DNA from: CAXXHQ01 sp963665265
Lineage (GTDB): Bacteria; Planctomycetota; Planctomycetia; Pirellulales; Thermoguttaceae
Assembly: GCA_963665265.2 (NCBI GenBank)
Contig: OY762224.2
Span: 3,658,001-3,722,000, forward strand
DNA: 64,000 bases
Direction of reading: 5' to 3'
Part shown: positions 62,101 through 64,000 of the stretch, piece after piece
Position numbering within the stretch: position 1 is the stretch's first letter
Layout: every line of letters begins with the position of its first letter
Program-made: the position numbers and the translations under genes
The notes under the pieces: model-generated
Told to the model about the DNA's origin: nothing
Database searches by the model: none
Seen by the model: the letters and a program-made list of their open reading frames with translations, nothing else

Positions 62101-62143
62101 TCGCAAGAGCGACGACTTTGGCGCCATACGAATTTTTCGTCAT
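56141..62143 (-). CDS. Giant autotransporter-repeat PEP-CTERM surface protein 3
   Basis: 2000 residues. The signal peptide starts M-T-K-N-S-Y-G and ends T-A-S-Q-A. The body is the same kind of beta-helix repeat protein (K-S-G-S-G-T-W-x, Y-S-G-A-T-T-I-N-A-G-T-I). The PEP-CTERM end is V-P-E-P-S, hydrophobic helix, R-R-R, slightly shorter than in genes 1 and 2. It is homologous along its whole length but clearly diverged, with no near-identical block, so it has escaped the recent exchange seen between genes 1 and 2. AGGAAAGGG precedes the ATG. As for the other two, exosortase-dependent surface display is inferred from the sorting signal. Confidence 0.88.
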   Translation of the reverse strand: MTKNSYGAKVVALATAALLLATTASQAATYYWYGASGGAGAWDTVTAAWATSATGTAFTTVWPSGAVNANTAVFGGASGGVVALGSAGISAGNLTFNTDGYVLSGTGTLSLASGGSTFNVASGVTATISAPIAIQSYSATTAYTLKPTGSGTTVLSGVSTTLGANVTFYVDTNATLRIANSQALGAASISLQGDINSVSAIQLAGGVSIANNIAVRQRRNSSGVPCDLTTAPDALIPAHIINYSGVNTWTGTMSISTGGNYAIFDAGADPNGVLNIAGQIKTSSNSRILYLRGDSTGGVGYLSSANTSAPSASVVKSGSGTWVLNGSNLGSQNLYVYYGTLKVINSSSLASFSTRAVLGYDFTGNLALANDVSIAQSVYLRGRNSTSAAHIVNESGNNSISELRVTTEDGLYATVQSGSGTLTIGNILNYSASTTNSEVTLTGTGYGIVNGIVGTGSQQVGQVNLVKSGSGTWTFDGTMNSAGSLTANSGVLALGSNAIVKASAVKVNAGAVLDATAQTSGWVLGATAAGTSAAAPVCLQGSGGTVKGTVVLGSYGVIAPGAVGVVGTSPSIDNLTVGSYAGGVIAIDLSGSASGSNDLLKVTGALNIDNLNKTTLRFNLLGGALSEGSYNLISYGSLTGTLANFQAEGIVISTTSRQQKYLTLNAASKMIQLFVKAGSAANVVWTGAGGSAWTPGTSTNNWTSSDVSDLHYYDEDYVTFGDAGSSTTVTLTTNVAPGSVTVNSSSKNYVFNGIGGITGTGGLIKSGASTLTIANSGTNSYSGATTINAGTIQLGDGVTAGVGNLGPNTVVNNGSLVINRPDDLTFANLISGSGNLTKLGANILTLSASNSFDGNVNVVAGTLRLGTIGALGSAVGSTVIASGATLDINALTTGSETIVVSGSGVNGLGVITNSSTADAIQGVQRIALAGDAAIGGSAGRFDIGRGGSYFSGNGHVLTKVGTNYVYIVDAGETNLGGLNVNEGVLTLQGSTVIGAAGSYANINVASGAMIGVYGATVNNNVSVANGAFIGSRSTNGGASTFAGAIDFNNSDANVDVAGGSTVVFTGTLNNLANFNKSSSGAVAVTNATWTGVTAVGSGTMQFGNGGALNYALTGDVTNVGGSAIVFDANNEVTISNNFIGDTAYAYGITFQGSGLYKFKSASSNYYGALSVNGNATLELDAADMINAMYYSTGLVIGGGSTASAKVVLRSSGDSQNQLFIGDTGVAGVIKIGAHSTASLAAQILNASGYNYIASPIYLGWASSNSYNQYIMQSDSGTLAIQTIVGSNNYNNCDLNLQGAGYGYVGSVLNHPTKTYYTSVIKSDSGTWALGGITYTGSTVVNAGLLQVDGGTISGGAYVRGGTLFVNGVASVTGSVSIASGATLLWGTQNAVNTALGTVSTLINASGTLKASSSEYASSMFLDASGNSPRAYISAGGSGVVGSFTIDPNGGVLGLNSGVTLNIDVNGTASDVINVTGAVGSGLADVALNVNFLTTPAAGSSTWTIMTTQGLGASINASNITAALAIRGTLTTKTSGNNLLLSLLGSSANLVWTGSSTAAAWDVKTSSFWVNGAAADVFYNGDSVTFNDSSACNVVTLNGTVAPASVTFAGANGYTLSGTGKITGSGTLFKSGAGTATLIARDDSTGGVIVDGGVLSYASAAAVTSAAGSITVRNGASVDVSGTTANKVFTAEIRIAGAGVNGLGALYATQATGNYNALSKLVLDGDATIGTGNVGRWDIAPSGTGYVQGNGHDLTKVGSGEIWIKNVGDTGFGNVYVQAGILGFQDIIGMGTASGTAFVANGATLGFWGVGTNPGQVMSKNVVLYGGSRMTVSSGSAVTINGNLALVSGSATIATNVATTLNGTVSGVGFLKSGSAALTLTGPQTLSDTTSVTAGSLILSGSGTLADVAVSSGAKLILSAGSTHSANSVVGAGVVAVNGDAVVTVGTLVADSLVLGGTTGDETTTVTDGAVTAVNAVPEPSTFVLLGVAAAGLAFASIRRR

Positions 62144-62240
62144 ACAGTATCCCTTTCCTAAGTAGTGTCAGAACGCAGTGAAACCCTGATGCGAAAATCT
62201 TTTTACCGCTTCAGAACTTCCGCTTGGTGCAACTGATTCA
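62144..62240 (-). promoter_or_regulatory. Conserved leader of PEP-CTERM gene 3
   Basis: Coding strand: TTGCACCAAGCGGAAGTTCTG (the same word as in gene 1), AGCGG, an A/T-rich middle, GTTTCACTGCGTTCTG and CTACTTAGGAAAGGG. Confidence 0.7.
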
Positions 62241-63014
62241 CAAGTAATGCAAAGCGACGCAACCTTCCCGCCAACCAATAAAAACGTCTTACGTCCGGGG
62301 GTAAGCCGAAACTATTCGCGACGAGAGAGCAAACGAGGTAGTATTTAACGCGGATGCATGGAAGCATCCGCAAGAAAACTTCAAATAAAACATCAAGATA
62401 GAGGCAGCCATGGCAGAACACGCAACACCATCAAAAAGGTAATAAACCGCCGCTACACACAGGATCTCACAAGTCCAACCGATTAGCTGGAGGGGGGAAT
62501 CGAATGTGAAAAAATGATTTAAGAATCAAAAAAAACGACAAGCGTATCACACGGCACAAAACGCACATAGCCCGCAGATTACGCAGAACGCTCAGAAACA
62601 AACACATGCGAACCAGAGGAAGTTTTTTCCTCAATATTTACAATTCTGAAGGTTGACTCTTTTCATTTTACTAAGTTTTCAGAATTTCGCAATAGTTTAT
62701 CGCCTGAAAAAAACAACCTAAGTTGTTACTGCGATTAATTATACATACACACCTCATCATTCCTTGCCAATCAAAAAACGCAAAGTTTGCTCATTTAAGA
62801 CCTTGCGCTTATTTGTAAATCGCATACGCAATTTTGATTTGCTGCTTTGGAGCCGTTAAAATCGATACAAACGTTCACGTCTTGATAATCTGAAAAAATA
62901 AATCATCATTAACATCAGCAAATAGGGGGGCATCACAAATGCCCCCCCCCCACCCGCCAACAGAATGCAAAGCCTGCCGTTTGCCCGTCAATTCAATTCG
63001 CTTCGCAAGCGCCC
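62241..63014. other. Upstream region of PEP-CTERM gene 3
   Basis: About 770 bp, AT-rich, without a supported gene. It contains CTAAGT-x4-ACTGCGATTA near 62718, matching the same motif before gene 2, and the C10 tract. It also serves as the upstream region of the divergent thioesterase gene. Confidence 0.5.
62925..62951. repeat. C10 homopolymer and perfect hairpin
   Basis: Ten consecutive C at 62942-62951. The run is part of a perfect 9-bp hairpin GGGGGGCAT / ATGCCCCCC with loop CACAA. It lies about 800 bp upstream of the PEP-CTERM gene 3 start and 64 bp upstream of the thioesterase gene on the other strand. Confidence 0.8.
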
Positions 63015-63494
63015 ATGACTCACTCCGCTCCCCATTCGCATTACTCCGACCAACGCCCCGCAACATCGCAAAAGCTTGAAGTTCGCGTTCCAATCGAGGT
63101 CAAGGGCTATGACGTCGATCTCCTCGGCATCGTCAGCAATATCGTTTACGTACGCTGGTTGGAGGACGCTCGAACGGTAATGCTGCACCGCTATTTGCCC
63201 CTCAAAGAGCAAATGGCGGACGGTTACGCGCCGGCGATTTTGAAGACGGAGATCGCCTACAAGAAAGCGATCGTCATGCACGACGAGGTTGAAGTCGTGA
63301 TGTGGTTAAGCGGCCTCACGAAGGTTCGCTACGAAGTGACCGCCGAGTTTTACGCGAACGGAGAACTAGCGGCGATCGCCCGGCAAACGGGGTGTTTCGT
63401 CAACATTGAAACGAAACGCCCGGTTCGGCCGGCGGAAAAACTCTTCGAGCTTTTTCGAAACTCGTCGCCTACTCCAAAGAAAATCGATATCTAG
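63015..63494 (+). CDS. 4HBT-family acyl-CoA thioesterase (YbgC-like)
   Basis: 159 residues of the hot-dog fold. The catalytic Asp35 is in Y-D-V-D-L-L-G-I-V, followed by N-I-V-Y-V-R-W-L-E-D-A-R, the usual YbgC-type signature. The last 20 residues are a basic tail. It would hydrolyse acyl-CoA or acyl-ACP thioesters; YbgC itself belongs to the Tol-Pal operon, but no tol gene is seen here. The start lacks a good Shine-Dalgarno. Its upstream region contains the C10 tract of the neighbouring surface-protein gene. Confidence 0.88.
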   Translation: MTHSAPHSHYSDQRPATSQKLEVRVPIEVKGYDVDLLGIVSNIVYVRWLEDARTVMLHRYLPLKEQMADGYAPAILKTEIAYKKAIVMHDEVEVVMWLSGLTKVRYEVTAEFYANGELAAIARQTGCFVNIETKRPVRPAEKLFELFRNSSPTPKKIDI

Positions 63495-63504
63495 TAACGG
63501 ATCG

Positions 63505-64000
63505 TCACAACGACTCGATAACAGGCTTTGCATTAGGAGCGGATTTCTTTTCACTTTCTTGCCCTGAAAGCGCGCTCTTCCATGATTCGATTCGAGTAAG
63601 CAAATTATAATCATTCTGCGATTTCGCCAGTTTTTCGGCCGTTTCGCAAGCTTTTACCGCTTCGGCATGCCGTCCGAGCTTTTCGTAGGCGGTCGCCAAA
63701 TAGAAGTGCGACTCGGCCGAAGTAGGACGCAACTCGACGGCTTTTTGAAACTGCACGAGCGCGGCGGCGAAATCACCTTTCTGAACAAGCGCGATTCCGT
63801 AATTGCTTCGCGCGTCGGGGAAATCCGCGGCGACTTCCGTAGCCTTGCGAAAACAATCGATGCCTCGCTCGGCATTGCCGGACTGGAAGAAAGCCATGCC
63901 AAGGTTGTTCCACCCGCCCGCGTCGTTCGGGGCGGTTTTTAGGTATTTTTCTAGGTGCGCGATCGCCTCCGGAATCAATCCGTTCTGGACGAGCGCAAGC
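63505..64000 (-). CDS. TPR-repeat protein, N-terminus outside the window
   Basis: The reading frame continues past base 64000 (A-L-V-Q-N-G-L-I-P-E at the edge), so only the C-terminal 164 residues are seen; the TTG at 63978 is internal. At least four tetratricopeptide repeats are visible: W-N-N-L-G-M-A-F, A-R-S-N-Y-G-I-A-L-V, S-H-F-Y-L-A-T-A-Y, and a final helix pair. The tail is Lys/Ser rich. Function unknown; it is a protein-interaction scaffold by architecture. It converges on the thioesterase gene with a 10-bp gap. Confidence 0.8.
   Translation of the reverse strand, partial: LALVQNGLIPEAIAHLEKYLKTAPNDAGGWNNLGMAFFQSGNAERGIDCFRKATEVAADFPDARSNYGIALVQKGDFAAALVQFQKAVELRPTSAESHFYLATAYEKLGRHAEAVKACETAEKLAKSQNDYNLLTRIESWKSALSGQESEKKSAPNAKPVIESL

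Overview
The window looks like chromosome from a Gram-negative member of the Planctomycetota (PVC group), possibly a host- or gut-associated lineage. The grounds are indirect: very large beta-repeat proteins ending in PEP-CTERM sorting signals, a TMTC-like membrane TPR protein, a planctomycete-style tyrosine integrase with a diverged catalytic box, long intergenic regions full of short dispersed repeats, and lipopolysaccharide, autotransporter and peptidoglycan genes together. No rRNA and no CRISPR array were seen. There is one tRNA gene, tRNA-Asn(GUU).

Layout. 1-2.1 kb: the 3' part of a lipase-like gene and an exported ankyrin-repeat protein. 2.3-4.3 kb: a TMTC-like membrane protein with TPRs. 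4.3-9.6 kb: an integrative-element end, with a large serine recombinase carrying three C-terminal HTH modules, a divergent excisionase-like protein and a tyrosine integrase whose reading frame runs into tRNA-Asn. 10-12.8 kb: comM and a SufR-like iron-sulfur regulator. 12.9-19.6 kb (minus strand): an envelope operon kdsD-kdsC-(giant LptC/LptA-like protein)-hpt-glycosyltransferase. 19.9-21 kb: class II aldolase. 21-22.4 kb: two duplicated zinc-ribbon membrane proteins, each behind a copy of the same promoter. 22.9-26.8 kb: two tandem GDSL-esterase autotransporters. 26.8-34.3 kb (minus): a D-malate/tartrate-type dehydrogenase, two small membrane proteins, an MBL-fold nuclease-like protein, formate-tetrahydrofolate ligase and a corrinoid protein. 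34.7-35 kb: csrA with a clear sigma70 promoter. 35-40 kb (minus): ftsQ-like, murB, murC, uppS and an ABC ATPase. 40.2-41.7 kb: folC. 41.8-62.2 kb: three giant (about 2000 aa) autotransporter-repeat PEP-CTERM proteins in tandem. 63-64 kb: a 4HBT thioesterase and a TPR gene running off the window.

How it fits together. Most genes serve the cell envelope: Kdo synthesis and LPS transport, undecaprenyl phosphate and peptidoglycan precursors, division, outer-membrane autotransporters and a surface protein family. The most unusual signal is in the three PEP-CTERM genes. Each has the same leader, the same ribosome-binding site and the same terminator. Each also has a C10-C11 homopolymer 665-800 bp upstream of its start. 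Two of the genes share an almost identical 1.7 kb internal block at a constant offset of 6977 bp. This suggests a surface-protein family varied by homopolymer slippage and by gene conversion; that mechanism is an inference from sequence alone.
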